A DNA stretch of 64,000 nt, taken from contig OZ199839.1 of the NCBI GenBank assembly GCA_964304625.1, forward strand, positions 992,001-1,056,000. The letters are read 5' to 3'. Positions 1 to 12,331 of the stretch are shown in pieces (the stretch's first letter is position 1; each line of letters begins with the position of its first letter). Source of the DNA: Kudoa neothunni. Taxonomy: Eukaryota; Cnidaria. A program made the position numbers and the translations under genes. Below the pieces are notes generated by a model. That model saw only the letters and a list, made by a program, of their open reading frames with translations, was not told the DNA's origin and did no database searches.

Positions 1-779
1 CCAATTTTTTAGATGATTAAAGGATTGAACACAAAACGATAAATGTTTTCATTTGCGAATTTATTAATATGACTTTAAAAAATTATCCGAGTTCGACAAA
101 AAGATCAATCGATCATGATCGCGATGATGAAAACTATATTTCAAATATTTATTCAATTTTTTCTGGCCAAATAACTAATTTTTTTATTTCTGAGTGAAAA
201 AATTATTTGTTTCTAAATGTATGAAATTCAATTATATTAAATAGTTATGTATATTATTATGTGCTCGTGCTTGTAAGTACGCAAAACTAGATGTAGCCAA
301 TTTCACACACATTTTCAAGCGATTCCGAAGGAATTACTCAATATTGGTTGGCGACTGTTCTTTCATTTAAAAAATATTACACGTTTTTACTAAAAATTCG
401 ATATTTTAATCACGTTATTTAAACAATTATTGAATAATTTTATGTAATATTGCGCAGAAAAATGCGTAAAGCCCAAAGAGTGATCAATTTTACACACTTT
501 TTTCTGGAACCAAGGGGATTACATAAAACCAGCCACTGACGGTATTAACAAAATTTCTATTTAATGATAACCTAATTCTAATTATAGGAATCTAAAACAA
601 TTTTTACACATTTTATACCAAATTATGTTGAGTTATAGAAGTGTTTAACATAACGATCACTAACAACTTATTGGATGAAATACAGATAATCCTATTATTG
701 TTATTTGTTAAATAAATATCTCAATATTCTGATTCATTAATGTTGGGTTAATCGTAACCTTTAATAGCCGTCTCTATTC
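1..779. other. AT-rich sequence, no gene recognised
   Basis: No open frame with recognisable content is seen on either strand. The left end of the piggyBac fossil that follows may lie here, but I found no TTAA followed by CCC that would mark it. Confidence 0.5.
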
Positions 780-2426
780 TGCAGTTCTTCGAAACTTGGC
801 ATTAGTCACATTGAGCCATGAATAATATGCAGAAATTATTTGGGCAAAATACGAATAATGTTGTTAAAGGTTCAATAGCAGAATGAGTTGATGAATGTCA
901 CGACGAACCATCGAGTCAACATTAAACTTTCATTTGAACATTGGGAAAAAACAAAAGCACCACGTTCTTTCTTCATTAGCTCTTTTTTTGGAAGCAAAGG
1001 ACATCCTTTAATTCGATTATTCCGGATGGTCCCACAATAAATCCCTCTTTTCTAATATTATTTACATCTTGAATGACGTAAACCAATTATCAAAGTACAC
1101 TAGAAGATTTTTATTTCTAGGAAAATGATCGCATAATCTCCAAAACTTAAGCCACAACTTTCAGCGACCATAGGAGGTAGGTTTACCGTCATATAAATTA
1201 TAGTTATAAACCATCACACTACATCTACATAATGGAAAAACTTAAACCCCCATTTTGTAGGTTTATTTGGGGTTTATTGTTTTGCTCAACATTTACCTCT
1301 GAATGGGACCATCTGCTCATCCACCGGATTGATAGTTTTGGAACTGATTTTTAAAAACGTTTATTCCCAAATGTTCCGAAAAGGGTCAAATTTTTGTAAA
1401 TCGATCAAAGCACCGAGCGAGATGGTTGATCATTTGTAATTTTTTTGTTGTCGTTAAAATGTGAATATTTTGATATCTGCTCGAATCTATCTCTCGAAAC
1501 GACATCAGAAATAGGGAGATAATTAAAATATTTAGACCAATAACATGTGTGTAAGGGGGCATTTGAACGATCCCTGTCAAGATCGGAATTCCATGGTAGC
1601 TTTAGATTTCTGGAAGAGGTTCTATAGTTAGAATTATTCTGGATTGCTTATCGATTTGATTCGACCACAATCAATTCAACAGTTCATTATAGAATAATCT
1701 ATTAAATAATCTACGGGATAGATTAACCCGTTTAGATTTTCAAAACGATCGTTATCGTTGGATAATTTCTGTGACAAACCTATGTTGCTTAAGGTTTTTT
1801 TCCGTTTTATTTCTGAATTAATTTAGGAATCAATTTCAATATCGGAATCATCTGATGATACACATTCTTCTTGTTTCGTATTTGATGGTATAATCAATGG
1901 ATCGTCGTCAGAATACGTATCTGGTTCAGATGTCAGCATCAGGTAGAACAATGATTTCTGAAAGTTCGTTTTCATTTCCATCATTGTTAATCCGAACGTC
2001 ATGATTCACTATGGCTAATCCAAGTCCAGGCCACGAGTGCCGGATGTCCGGTATACGGACGAGTGTTATACATTGTATTATTTCAAAAATCATGCGCCTG
2101 ATTCGTTTATAAATCAATCAGTCTATTTAATGAAATTGATTATTTACACTACCTCTAATTTATTTTGTTTGATCATGAAAACCCTAAATTTTATGATCAA
2201 ATTTTTTTGAATGCTACGGTGGGGTGGTATGGCGGTTAAACTTTTAATGATTAGTTTAATGATTATAATGTGTTAGTAATAATTGTGAAATCTATTAATA
2301 AGAAACAACTATTTAATATATTATACCGATATTTATCACATTACAAAATTTCGCCTATGTAAGTTTCAGAATTAGAGACAAGTTGTTGTCCTGTATACTG
2401 GACAACATCCGACACGAAAGGGTTAA
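780..2426 (-). mobile_element. piggyBac transposon fossil 1 (PGBD4-like)
   Basis: Reading leftward on the minus strand, a broken transposase can be followed. It has an acidic N-terminus containing PDADI and SDDDP (about 2000-1830), then INHLARCFDRFTKI (about 1430-1390), a core resembling MLSxDEQMVPF and a WGFKFF-like stretch (about 1330-1230), and DHFPRNKNLLVYFDNWFTS (about 1130-1070), which carries the family's conserved DNWFTS motif. The upstream end looks like a piggyBac terminus: TTAA at 2423-2426 followed on the minus strand by CCCTTTCGTGTC. Several stops and frame changes make it inactive. The opposite end was not found, so the left boundary is only where similarity fades. Confidence 0.8.
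2385..2426 (-). repeat. piggyBac terminal repeat with subterminal palindrome
   Basis: TTAA at 2423-2426 is the piggyBac target. Inside it, the minus strand reads CCCTTTCGTGTCGG, matching the terminus at 51183 (CCCATTCGCGTCC) at 10 of the first 12 bases. An imperfect palindrome, TTGTCCTGTATACTGGACAA, occupies 2385-2404. Subterminal inverted repeats of this kind are usual in piggyBac ends and are likely transposase-binding sites. Confidence 0.65.
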
Positions 2427-2436
2427 CGTTAATTTT

Positions 2437-3048
2437 GTAATTTGTTAAATCCATCAAATATGTGTGCAAATACATAAATAAAGTATCTGATATTGCAATG
2501 TACTCGCCAAACAAGCAATACATCAACGACAAAGTTATGCAATTTCGAATGGAAAGATACATTAGCACTAGCGGAGCTTTTTGGCGGATATTTGGTTTTG
2601 AAATTCAAAATCGGTATCCCGCCACTCAGCATTTCAGTGTCCATCTGGAAAATGGCCAACGCATATACTTCACCGAAGAAATGTTGTTAAGTCAGGTACA
2701 AAATCCAAGGATACAACACTCATTGCGTTCTTCAAAATGTATGGAGTTGATTCCTTTGCCAAAACTCTCCTTTACAATCAAATACCGTCCTAATATATAT
2801 GGAAAAATAACAAATGGGTTCGAAAAAAGCGTGACCTATCAGTTGAAGGACACCCGGGTGTTAAAGTTGATCTAATATTGGGAAGAGTATACACCATTCA
2901 TCCTAACCAGTATGTCTTCCTTCGAGAACCCTGTTTTCACGCGGTGAGTTACATGTTGTCGTGCCTCGCGTTGGTTCAAACGAAAGCTTTACGTTGGCAC
3001 CGGATGGAAAATCAAATAGCATAGTCTATTCGGAGGCGTTAAGATAAT
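2437..3048 (+). pseudogene. Helitron Rep/helicase protein fossil
   Basis: The plus strand encodes pieces typical of the Helitron RepHel protein. CKYINKVSDIAMY, a YIST-like stretch, FWRIFGFEI and VHLENGQRIYFTEE lie in one frame (2462-2690). After a frame change come TLIAFFKMYGVDSFAKTLLY and then GRVYTIHPNQYVFLREP (about 2700-2935). The C-terminal helicase end follows directly: RGELHVVVPRVGSNESF and LAPDGKSNSIVYSEAL, ending in a stop near 3045. The bulk of the helicase between these parts is missing, so this is an internally deleted, frameshifted remnant. I did not find the element's 5'-TC or its 3' hairpin with CTRR next to it. Confidence 0.85.
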
Positions 3049-6000
3049 AAAATTGCCATCGTCTTGGTACGAGTACACACGTAACTTTTAATATTCTTAC
3101 ATTAAATTTTGTCAATTCAACAATAGTCGAATGATAGTTATCTATGTAATGTACATTCAAAACCTATTTTTTGTATTATTTGCCAATAGTATGATTTGTT
3201 GAAATTCTTTGTTTAATTAATTTCCCTGTGTAGCTAAATATTTAATGGAATTTATGCTTAGGCTATATCTTTTGAAATTAGAAGCCTGAATATGATTTTG
3301 GAAGATAAATTTTCGTTGAAACCATGCAAGGTTATTCGTTCTAAATTATTTTATTTTCGAAACAACCCTATCTATTTCATTTATTAGATTAGATTCTGCG
3401 GACTTTTTACTTTCGTTAATTCTTCTCTTATTGATAAATAACACATGTGTTTACTGAAGATACCTACTGAATACAATTAAACATTATTGTTTATGTCGAG
3501 TGATATGATTATTGATATTTCTATGAAGAAGCGTTGAACATTATTTTAGATTGGTAACTAAACCAAAAACTGGATTAATTCAGTTTTATCCTTTTTCTAT
3601 TATATTCGCACCAAATGGAGTATTAAGATTGTAAGAAATTAATGTCTATGTTATACTGAAATAATCATGGCATTATTTAGAAAATACCCTGGAAGATAAT
3701 TGAATTTACTTTTTGTAACGACTACCAACCCATTGGTTTTATGTCGAGTATGCTATTTCTTATTTTGCAAACACTTTAATATCGTGATTTAATGGTTTAT
3801 TCTGGTTTTTATCGGTAATAAACGACTAATATGTTTTCGCATAAACCATCATGAGAATTAGTGTGTTTGTGAATGGCTATGAGAGGTGCGTTGGTTTGTA
3901 CGAAAACATATTTGTCTCTTAAAGTGTTTTAACGGAGACCGTAAAGATTCTATTTCTGATAACAAGTAATCGAGTATACACGACGTTCGGACAAAGTTGG
4001 AAGTTGGGCAATTTTTAATACATTTATACATTAATTTTTATAAAGTATAGATTAGTATTTGTATATGTCCATGAATTTTTTTGAATCAGTCATTGTCCTA
4101 AATGGCAATAGGGTTTTCTCGATTTTAAAAGCCCTAACCTAATAAACAAATATGTTGAAAATGGAATTATTACTTTATTTGCATAAGAATAAACATTTTA
4201 ATATCGCGTAAGGTTTATTATTTAAAATATAAGGACAACTATCGCGATTTGCTAAGCTTCGCATGGGATTGGGCTATATTTTATCGTCGCAGAACACGTT
4301 TAAAAAATACATGAATTCATTCAAGCTATTAAAAAATTAAATTGATTTTATTTAAATATCTTACTTTAACTGAACTGATATGCACAATTAAAATTAATAT
4401 CATCATAGGAAGATCATAAAAATAGCGATCAACTATACAATTTAATTTGATGTCAACTTGGGATCGTTAACAACACTTTATGCGCACTCCTATAGTCTTG
4501 ATGCAGCCCAATTTCCACTTTTGTTCGAATAATTTGGCATAAGCGTGATAACATGCTAATTGAAGATGAATTTTCAGCTGTAAACTGAAATGCTTTAATC
4601 GACTTCATTTTAACTTTAAATTTAAGGATTAAAATCCAATTCCACCCTGCCGATGAATAGTAAATCACAAAATTCACCAGTAACGTTATATCTCTCACCG
4701 TAAAATATTAACATGGTCGGTCTTTGTTTCTAACGAAGCTTCGCGTATATTTAATGGCATGTTCAATTCAATTGCATTCTTTCCTCTTTCGCTCATGTAT
4801 TTTTTTAAATTGGGTCTCTACGCCCCGTTTCGTCTCTCTTTCTTTCGTCTACTCTTTACTATCTTCATTCGTACATTTATTGATAATTTTATGTATCACA
4901 GTAAATCAAATTTAATCTACTTTTCTGATAAAACAGGAAAAATTGTACTAGAAAGTTGGGTTATCTGTTATAATTCGTCATTATTTAGTAGATTTATTGT
5001 GATGGGAGATTACATGTTAAATGAAATTCATATTAAATTCGCGAGGAAAGGATTATTAAAAATCGGTTGCGTTATTATTCAAATCATTTGGGATCTCTCT
5101 CGATTTCGTCAATGTCAAATGTTGAGGTAAATAGACGACTTAATAAAAAATTTCATTTTCTCAAATTAATAGGAAACTTTTGTACCACTCATGGTGGTGT
5201 CCTTTGTGCCTTAGTTCCAACAGAATTATTATCTGAATGAAAGCTTCAACTCATCTTTTGAAAACGAAAAATTTGGTCTATTACTATTTCAGAAACATTT
5301 TTAAATCGAATAATGTGATTTTTTCATTTAGTTTTTTTATTGGAAATCTTCATCTGAATATTCGTATTCAATCTTATTTAAGTATTTAAGAGGCTAAATT
5401 TGTGATTTGACGACTTCGTCTTGAGTATTACCTTTTCACGATATTGAATAATTTTTCCCTGCTGTCATCTGTCGTCCAACTTTTTGAGGGTCTAATAGTT
5501 GATATCTGGCCCTAGGTGACGATAGTTTTATACATTAAGGATGAGTTTTATTTTAAGAAATTCGGAAAGGTATTATTAAATGAAGTTTTTATTAATTTCA
5601 TTAATTTGGGAATAAAATAAACAGTTGATAGAAATTTCGTGTATTCTTTGGAAATCTATTTTGTACCCTGGCGACCTCCCTCAAGTCTACTTTAAATTTA
5701 AATCATTGAGAATATATAGTCATTTTTCATTTTTTATTCCTTATGGAATATTTAAACCTTGAGGTAACACATGTAATCAAGAATCGTTATACATTTTATG
5801 TTCCGTCTCTATATTGTCTGTAATGATTTGTCAAACTACATTTTCATGTATTTTATTTTATATATTTTCGGCATAAATTACATTCATTCTTCTATTCTAT
5901 CGTCCATCCATCATGTTTGCTGTTAATGTGATTCCAATCACATTGTTTTGTTGGTAACTTAAAATGTTAATATATTTCTTTCATAACCTCCTAATGTTCG

Positions 6001-6639
6001 AAAATCCTTAACTGGCTTTGAAAATATCCATATTAATACAACAACATTCCGTTATATTATAAGGATTGATCATAAGATTAATAAAGACGAAAAGAATAAA
6101 ATAGAGTTGACTCTTACTGACATAACCAAGAGATGAAGACAATAAAGCCAAAAATTAAATGAAATCATTGTTGTCATTTACTAAAAACCTGTTCATGGAT
6201 TCACCATACATCACATGTATTGTTAGTGTTAATAAATTCTTAACATGGTTATAATTGTTCCAACATTCACCTATGCTCCTTGTTTAAATAACAATAATTA
6301 ACCAGTCTCCAATTATTGTTTACAACCTTTTCTTTTTTATGCAGCCTATAAGGGTCTTCATTTGGCGCTGTAGATAGTATTGCCGTTACCAATAGAACTA
6401 CTGGAAATCATTTTATATTATTTTAATTAATTCCCAACTTGTAACATGAAGAAGAAATAATTCCTAAATTATTTATTCATCTCAATTTGAATATAATAAC
6501 TAATATGTACAACCGTGGTTTGTGATTTATTTTTTTGGTATATCTTTTCGTGTAATTTTAAAGATTATATTCTGCTATAATACAAAAAAATTAAATGTTT
6601 AAAAAGTTGACTATTTATGACTTAAATACAATCAGCTTA
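3049..6639. other. AT-rich intergenic stretch, no gene recognised
   Basis: About 3.6 kb of AT-rich DNA with only short chance frames. The longest, 4759-5130 on the plus strand (123 codons), is hydrophobic and Phe/Leu-rich in its first half and resembles nothing I know. No RNA gene, terminal repeat or tandem array was seen. Confidence 0.5.
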
Positions 6640-9479
6640 ACTCTTCATAGCATCACCGGCTTTTCTCGCTAGTTGTTGATAGTTTTTTGGGAATATATTA
6701 TTTGTTTTTGGAGCCAAACTGAAATCATTTCATTTTGTTAAATATTTGAAAATAGTTGAAAAACCGACCGACTGATTTATTTTGATATTTGTTGAGTTTA
6801 TCAGCGTATGCTTGCATTTTAGACTCTGGGCTAACAACCTGTGGAAAATGTTTTTTGGATGGAGCTGGTTGTGATGTTGAGAGGTGACATTGGATTAGAA
6901 TTGGATTGGATTTTTGGATTACACTGTTGTGAATTTTAATGGGTTCTTGGAATTTGTTGGGATAATACTAGATTTGTAGAGTTATTTAATGTTGATAACA
7001 AGTGGTTTGTTAGAATTTTTTGAATTTTTAGGTAATAGTTTCTTTGCATTGGTAAAATTTTTTTATATAGGAATTAACTTTTTAAGATGTTGGTATGTGC
7101 TGTTCATCAAATAATTACAGAATTTTCCTCTACTACAGAATAGTAGAGGGTTTCTTTATTATGATTATGGCTGTGTCGAGATATATTTTGGTAGATAGTA
7201 GTAGACAATGTAAGTTGATGAATTTAGGTGTTCCTGTTGAATTAATTCCTGTTTAATAATAGTCACAGGGTTGTCCTCGTCGATTGATGTGTTTTAGGGT
7301 TTTTCGGGGGACAGGGGTGAATAACTTAAGTAGTTATTACATCCTCATCTTCAATGAGTTAATTAACGATAGTATTATTATTAATAGATTCTTCTAGAAT
7401 AGCTATGTTCGATTCATCCATTATTTCTACTACATCTGATTGGTTAGTTTATTAAAGCTGTATCTTTAAGAAATCTGCCACCATTAATGTGTCCATATCG
7501 TGAACAAACTTTGCGTGGTCATCATCAAACTACAGCATTTTGGCTGATTTTAAAAGTTTTGCATTAGTGGATGGATACATTATTTCCTCGATGTTAATTT
7601 CTTCTGGATTATATATTGTTTGATCATTTGTGCTTTTAAGATTGTCTCACTTGAATTCTACCCCGATGGCGTCGTTAATTATAGCGATATTGTTGTCAAT
7701 AAATTTAATTTCTTGAATGTAATTAATATTAATGATGTTAATATTATTTGAATTTATCTTTGAATTCTTGATGTTTTGAATATTGTTAACAAATTGGTCA
7801 TTTGTTAGCTAATTATGTTGGTTATTTGGAATGTGAAAATTAAATTGAGAGGTTGATGTGTATGTGCATTTATTAGAATTATTAATTTGATTTGTATGGT
7901 TTGTGTTGGTGTTTGATTTTATAATGCTTCTTTTTTATTGTATAAGTGTACCAAGAAACCATGATTATTATTATTATTAAATTACGATTTTAATTATCAT
8001 TCTCCGTTGATTGTGAAATAACATTAGTTGCGTTGACATATTATTCGTAATCGCATTGCGGTTGATTATTGGTAGATTATTCGAATGAACATAATTATGT
8101 AGAGTTCTAGATGATTTAAAAATTGTGGTAATGTAAACATTAACGTTATTGACATGATCAACAGTTATATTGGTATCGTTACTATTAATGGAATGATTGT
8201 TGTTAATTGATAAAGATGTAGGCGTATCATGTAGGTGTTGTTGATGTTGTTGACTTTGATGTTGATTTGCAATGGAAATGGAATTAGTAGAGTTAATGTG
8301 AATGAATAAGTCATGCAAGGATTATCATGTTGATTATTCATTACGTCTGTCAATAACGTTCAATGTAGGAATTATATTATTAGTGTTATCACCATTGATA
8401 TTAGCATCGCAATGCACTGTAGCTGTATTGTAAATTACTTTTTGATGGTCAGTTGAGTCAGCTGATTCAGTTTGTGGATTAGATGGATTTATGTTGAGAG
8501 ATGAGATGATGTCGGAGAATTCGAAATTGATGGGTTCGAGTCGTTAGAGCATGCCGAATGCGTTAGATGTAAATTCAATGTATCATTTAGAAAGATGACA
8601 AGGTTCTCGCAATCATACAATAGAAAGCCGTTGTCCGATTCTACTTCGGCGTGGGAGTCGCCTGATAAGTCCTATCAGCGTCGTTGTCAATGGTCAAGAG
8701 ATAATTGTAATCCGCTAGCTCATTTCAGGTAATCTTATACGTTTCATTAGTAAGCAAATTAGTAGTGCTTTCTAACGATGTAGTGTGTGGTGCTTTGGAG
8801 GAATTGTCAATTGGAATTTTGTTGTATAGATGAGAATGGTATTCCGTTGGTTGGATTGATATAGCCAAATTTAGTGGAATGGTGAGATTATCAGGGATTA
8901 AACCGATTTCCATAAAGTTGTCGGTTTTCTCATTCAGTTGGGCAATAATGGCATTTTTAAAGGCATCAGTGGATAGACCGTATCTTTGCTTTCGCTCAAT
9001 ACTCGTTTGGGAAGTTTTGGGCTACATCGATTTATGACCTTCCAAACCAACTTTAATGATGGCCTCATTTTCACTTCTGATTGTTCAATTGTTTCAATAT
9101 TTGGACAAGCCAAGTCAAGTTTGTCTGTCGAAATACTCATCGATTGCATCATAAGCGTTTTCGCAATGCTTAGATGACGACAACTTTTCGGTGAAAAGTG
9201 ACAGAACATTGAAACAAAGTGATGTAATTTCGAACAAAGTCAGCCACACTTTTAACAGTTTGAGATAGTTTAGAACATGTCCATTTCATTTCTAAATAAA
9301 TAGAATATAGATGGAAAATCATCGGCGAAAATTCGTGATAGAAATTCCTCATCACAGAAAGATCGCGTACTGATTTTAAAGGATCTTTGTAATCAGCGCA
9401 TCATAATTGAACGAATTGTAACAACATTTTTAATTTACGCTCCATACGAACGAAAAAATTTGTGCCTGCCAGGGGTTAA
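6640..9479 (-). mobile_element. Element D: decayed, truncated B/C-like tRNA-Lys LINE
   Basis: A minus-strand relic of the B-type LINE, much older than the copies to its right. The 5' end shows the decayed target junction: the minus strand at 9479-9440 reads CCCCTGGCAGGCAC and then AAATTTTTTCG, comparable with CCCCTACCAGGCGAAA in the intact copies. The conserved N-terminal block follows in pieces (LRNFYHEFSPMIFHLYS, VKSVADFVRNYITLFQCS; then IGLIPDNLTIPLNLAISIQP near 8910-8860). The Asn-rich central part is at about 8400-7900, and KKHFPQVVSP near 6850-6820 matches KKHFPQVNSP of B. Similarity fades near 6640, before the reverse transcriptase, so the 3' two-thirds is absent. Many stops and indels. 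Confidence 0.8.
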
Positions 9480-9547
9480 GTATTTATTTAGTGCGAGTTA
9501 ATAGACTTGTGTAACCGATAATATTAGATTGTTTAGCGTGATTATTG

Positions 9548-9593
9548 TTATCTCATTTATGAATAACGAATTCGTTATTCATAAATGAGATAA
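9548..9593. repeat. perfect 46-bp palindrome
   Basis: The 23 bases 9548-9570 are followed immediately by their exact reverse complement (9571-9593), centred on GAATTC with no spacer. On the left, TTAGAT at about 9525-9530 pairs with ATCTAA at the right edge if an 18-nt block is looped out. It could extrude as a cruciform, or it could be two termini joined head to head. It lies just upstream of element D. Confidence 0.95.
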
Positions 9594-9999
9594 TCTAAAA
9601 CTCTCCCCCAAAAGGGTTTTAAGTAACATCGGTTTCCAGAGGGTATAAGTAAGTTAAGGAACGTTTGGAGGATTTACATTGCTAAATCAAATGATTGCCG
9701 ATCTCTGCAAATTATCGTGACTATGGAAGTTCAATAATTTTTACAATTTTCGATGTTAATTTGGACCCCTCGTTTTTTACAATATCAATATTATCAACTT
9801 TCGGTGTCCTCTCGTTGTTATTATTGATACCAAGCACGTTATTATATTTTTCTCTTTAACTCAATAGATATTCGCGTTTCCAATGGTTATTGAATATAGA
9901 TAGAAACTTGTAACCTTTTCTCCAATATTTATATGTATTCTCTTTTAATATCGTTGTCGAATGAGTCTGTCATCTATAGATTTTAGCGAATATGGTTCC
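9594..9999. other. no gene recognised
   Basis: About 400 bases between the palindrome and the piggyBac fossil. No coding similarity or structured repeat was identified; it may contain the decayed 3' end of the piggyBac element. Confidence 0.4.
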
Positions 10000-10990
10000 C
10001 GTAAGGTTGATGTTATTTTCCAGTAATTTTTTCGCTAGAAGTACAGGTAAAAAAGTTGTTAGCGAAGACACCCTACTGGTTCCATGGAAAGATGAAACAA
10101 GTAGACCACCCTTTGGCCTTGATGGATTTCGATCATTCAATTTATTTTTCTGGTATGCAGATGAATACTAAACATATAGGAGTTTCCAGAATTTATTGCG
10201 GGCCACAATTTGATTCCGAAGCTCCCAGGCTTGGTTTTCATATATACTTGAGAAGAGCACTACCTTTAAAAGTACAAGCCACTCATCAATAGTTGTATAT
10301 CGCCCCGGAGAGTAGTATTTAAGACAATTCTCATTAAAAAGCTGAAATATTTTTATAATAGGTTCTAATTTATCACTTGATTTTTCGTATCGTTGAAATC
10401 TTGTGGTTTTATTATCTTATCGAATTTTTTGATATGTGTAATGACATCTGTTTCTGGACAATACAGAGGAAAAGAATTGTTTGAATAATGGATTAGTATC
10501 CCATAAATTTTGAAGAGAGAGCATTCGTCCGTTACAACGTTCTGCAACAATCAAAATATTTATAAATGCTTCCATCTCCTCGTACGTTATGTCATCAGTG
10601 TTTTAGGTATTAATTTCCCCGCAACAATTATTAGTTTGGATTATAGTTTGGTCAATGATATTTTCTAAAAAAAACAGCTTGAATGATTCAGAAATGTTCG
10701 TAATATTTTTAACTTCTTCACAATTACCCGAAACGAAATGACAAAGTTGTGGGAAAGTCATTTTGTTCCTATACGACTTACGTATTTCATTCAATATCAG
10801 ACTTCGACACCAAGACTGAGTCAGTATTTTCATTTATAAACAAGCAGTCACTATCTCCTGATATTTCGCTTTCATCACTAGAACTATCTCTTTCGAGAGA
10901 ATCGCCATATAATGAATTATCAGATTCAGACACTTCATACTAAGAACTATCACCTAGGTCTGTTGACGAGAAATCCTCTTCAGCATTAGT
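10000..10990 (-). mobile_element. piggyBac transposon fossil 2
   Basis: The minus strand gives a decayed piggyBac transposase in several frames. An acidic Ser/Asp-rich N-terminus (SESDNSLYGDSLERDSSSDE, about 10935-10875) is followed by SFKLFFLENIIDQTIIQTN (about 10690-10630), which fits the family's early helical region. Next come a stretch like SLQNLWDTNPLF and MSxNRxxxI (about 10530-10440), then KLEPIIKIFQLFNENCLKYYSPGRYTTIDEW (in parts, about 10370-10290), which carries the first catalytic Asp context (IDE). A possible NNFFT motif lies near 10050. Multiple stops. No TTAA termini were recognised. It adjoins the broken end of element C2 at about 10995 and may have removed the rest of it. Confidence 0.75.
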
Positions 10991-10994
10991 TGAT

Positions 10995-12331
10995 TCTTAC
11001 AGAATGGCCGTATCTAAATCTAAATTCGGCACGTCTTCAATCATGGCAAGTTCCGCATTCATTAATGCTTTCATATCATTATTGAATCTTGTGTGATCAT
11101 CCACATTGATTTCGTTTGGATTGGCGTAGTTTCTTGTTTGAATTATTGTTGTTGTCTTCTTCCATCTCATGCCTAATTTCTTCAAGTTTTGGCCTATCTC
11201 TTACGTGATAAGACCACCATTTAGTTTATTTGGAGTTTTTCAAACTGAAATTAACATTGGTTTCTCTGATTTCATTGTTATTGTTAAAAAATTAATTCCC
11301 CGATGGTTAATTATATTGATATTAAAGTTGTTGGAATTTTGGTTTTTGTGGGTTCATTGTGTATTGTTATTAATTTGGTTTTTCACATATTATAGAGGTT
11401 GGTTAAACTGAATATTATGTTGATCATTATGTTGGATATTTTGCTGTTGTGCTAAGTGTAAGGGGAGCCAGCACAGTTGTGTCTTATATTGAGATATTTT
11501 GTTGATGGGTGTTTGATAATATAACACTTCTTTTGTATTGTTCATGAGCACCAAGAAAATTATCAATATGGTTAGAATTATTCTCCAGAGTTAATTGTTT
11601 CATTGGTATATTGGGATTTGAATTTGGATTAGCATAGTTATGCATTAAAATAGGTGGGTTAATATTGTTATTCTCATTACATCATTAGCAAAATAATTGT
11701 TATTATTTATATTGGTTAATTGATGTTGATGTATTATTGGCATATTATTTGGGTTAGAATCAGCGTTATTAGATGATAATTGCGTGATGGGGATATCTGA
11801 GCTAGTAATTCTTTTATTATTATTGTTAATGTCAATATCAACTGTTAGATATGGCAGTTAAATTATCATTGCAATGCACTGCATCGTTCGCGTTGTTGTA
11901 ATCATAGTTTACATGGAATAGTTGTGGATTAGGATTATTGGATTAACATCCGGAGAAAACAAAATTGGTCAGTTCAAGTCATTTGAGGAAATTGAGTTGT
12001 TGGCCGATTCGTTAGATTGTGAATTTAATGGATCATTCAACGAGATCACAATGTCATCACATTCATAAGTTGGAGATTGGTAAGAGTCGGGTGCTGACTC
12101 ATCGACGTCGTTAGTGGATGCCAGCTCATCGTTCGATTTTGAGGAGACAATATTGTTGATAACGTTATCAGCACTTAACGATAGATTCGTCAACCACAGC
12201 ATCAACAGTGGAGGAAATATTGGGATTTTTGGTAGGATTGAGTAATAATTATTTATGGTAGTATTCACTGTTGTATTCTGACGGAGAAATTGAAATTGCC
12301 AAAGTTAGAGGAATAATCAGATTATGGGGGA
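10995..12331 (-). mobile_element. Element C2: fragment of a B-like LINE
   Basis: Decayed minus-strand LINE fragment. It starts abruptly inside the coding region with NLIIPLTxAISxxPSEYNSEYY (about 12330-12250). It continues through NDELASTNDVDESAPDSYQS and CDDIVISLNDPLN (about 12140-12010), then an Asn-rich low-complexity part, and ends with NPNEIN, HTRFNNDMKALMNAELAMIE and LDTAIL (about 11130-10997). Each block has a counterpart in C1 and in family B, but C2 is only about two-thirds identical to C1 by eye, so it is a separate copy. No reverse transcriptase remains. Its left end abuts a piggyBac fossil. Confidence 0.75.

Noticed and set aside
4453-4698. Minus-strand frame that might be a piggyBac scrap
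   Set aside because: No DNWFTS, IDE or acidic head could be aligned; similarity was not better than chance.
4759-5130. 123-codon plus-strand frame in the left spacer
   Set aside because: Low-complexity hydrophobic start, no recognisable motif, and chance frames of this size occur in a 3.6-kb AT-rich stretch.
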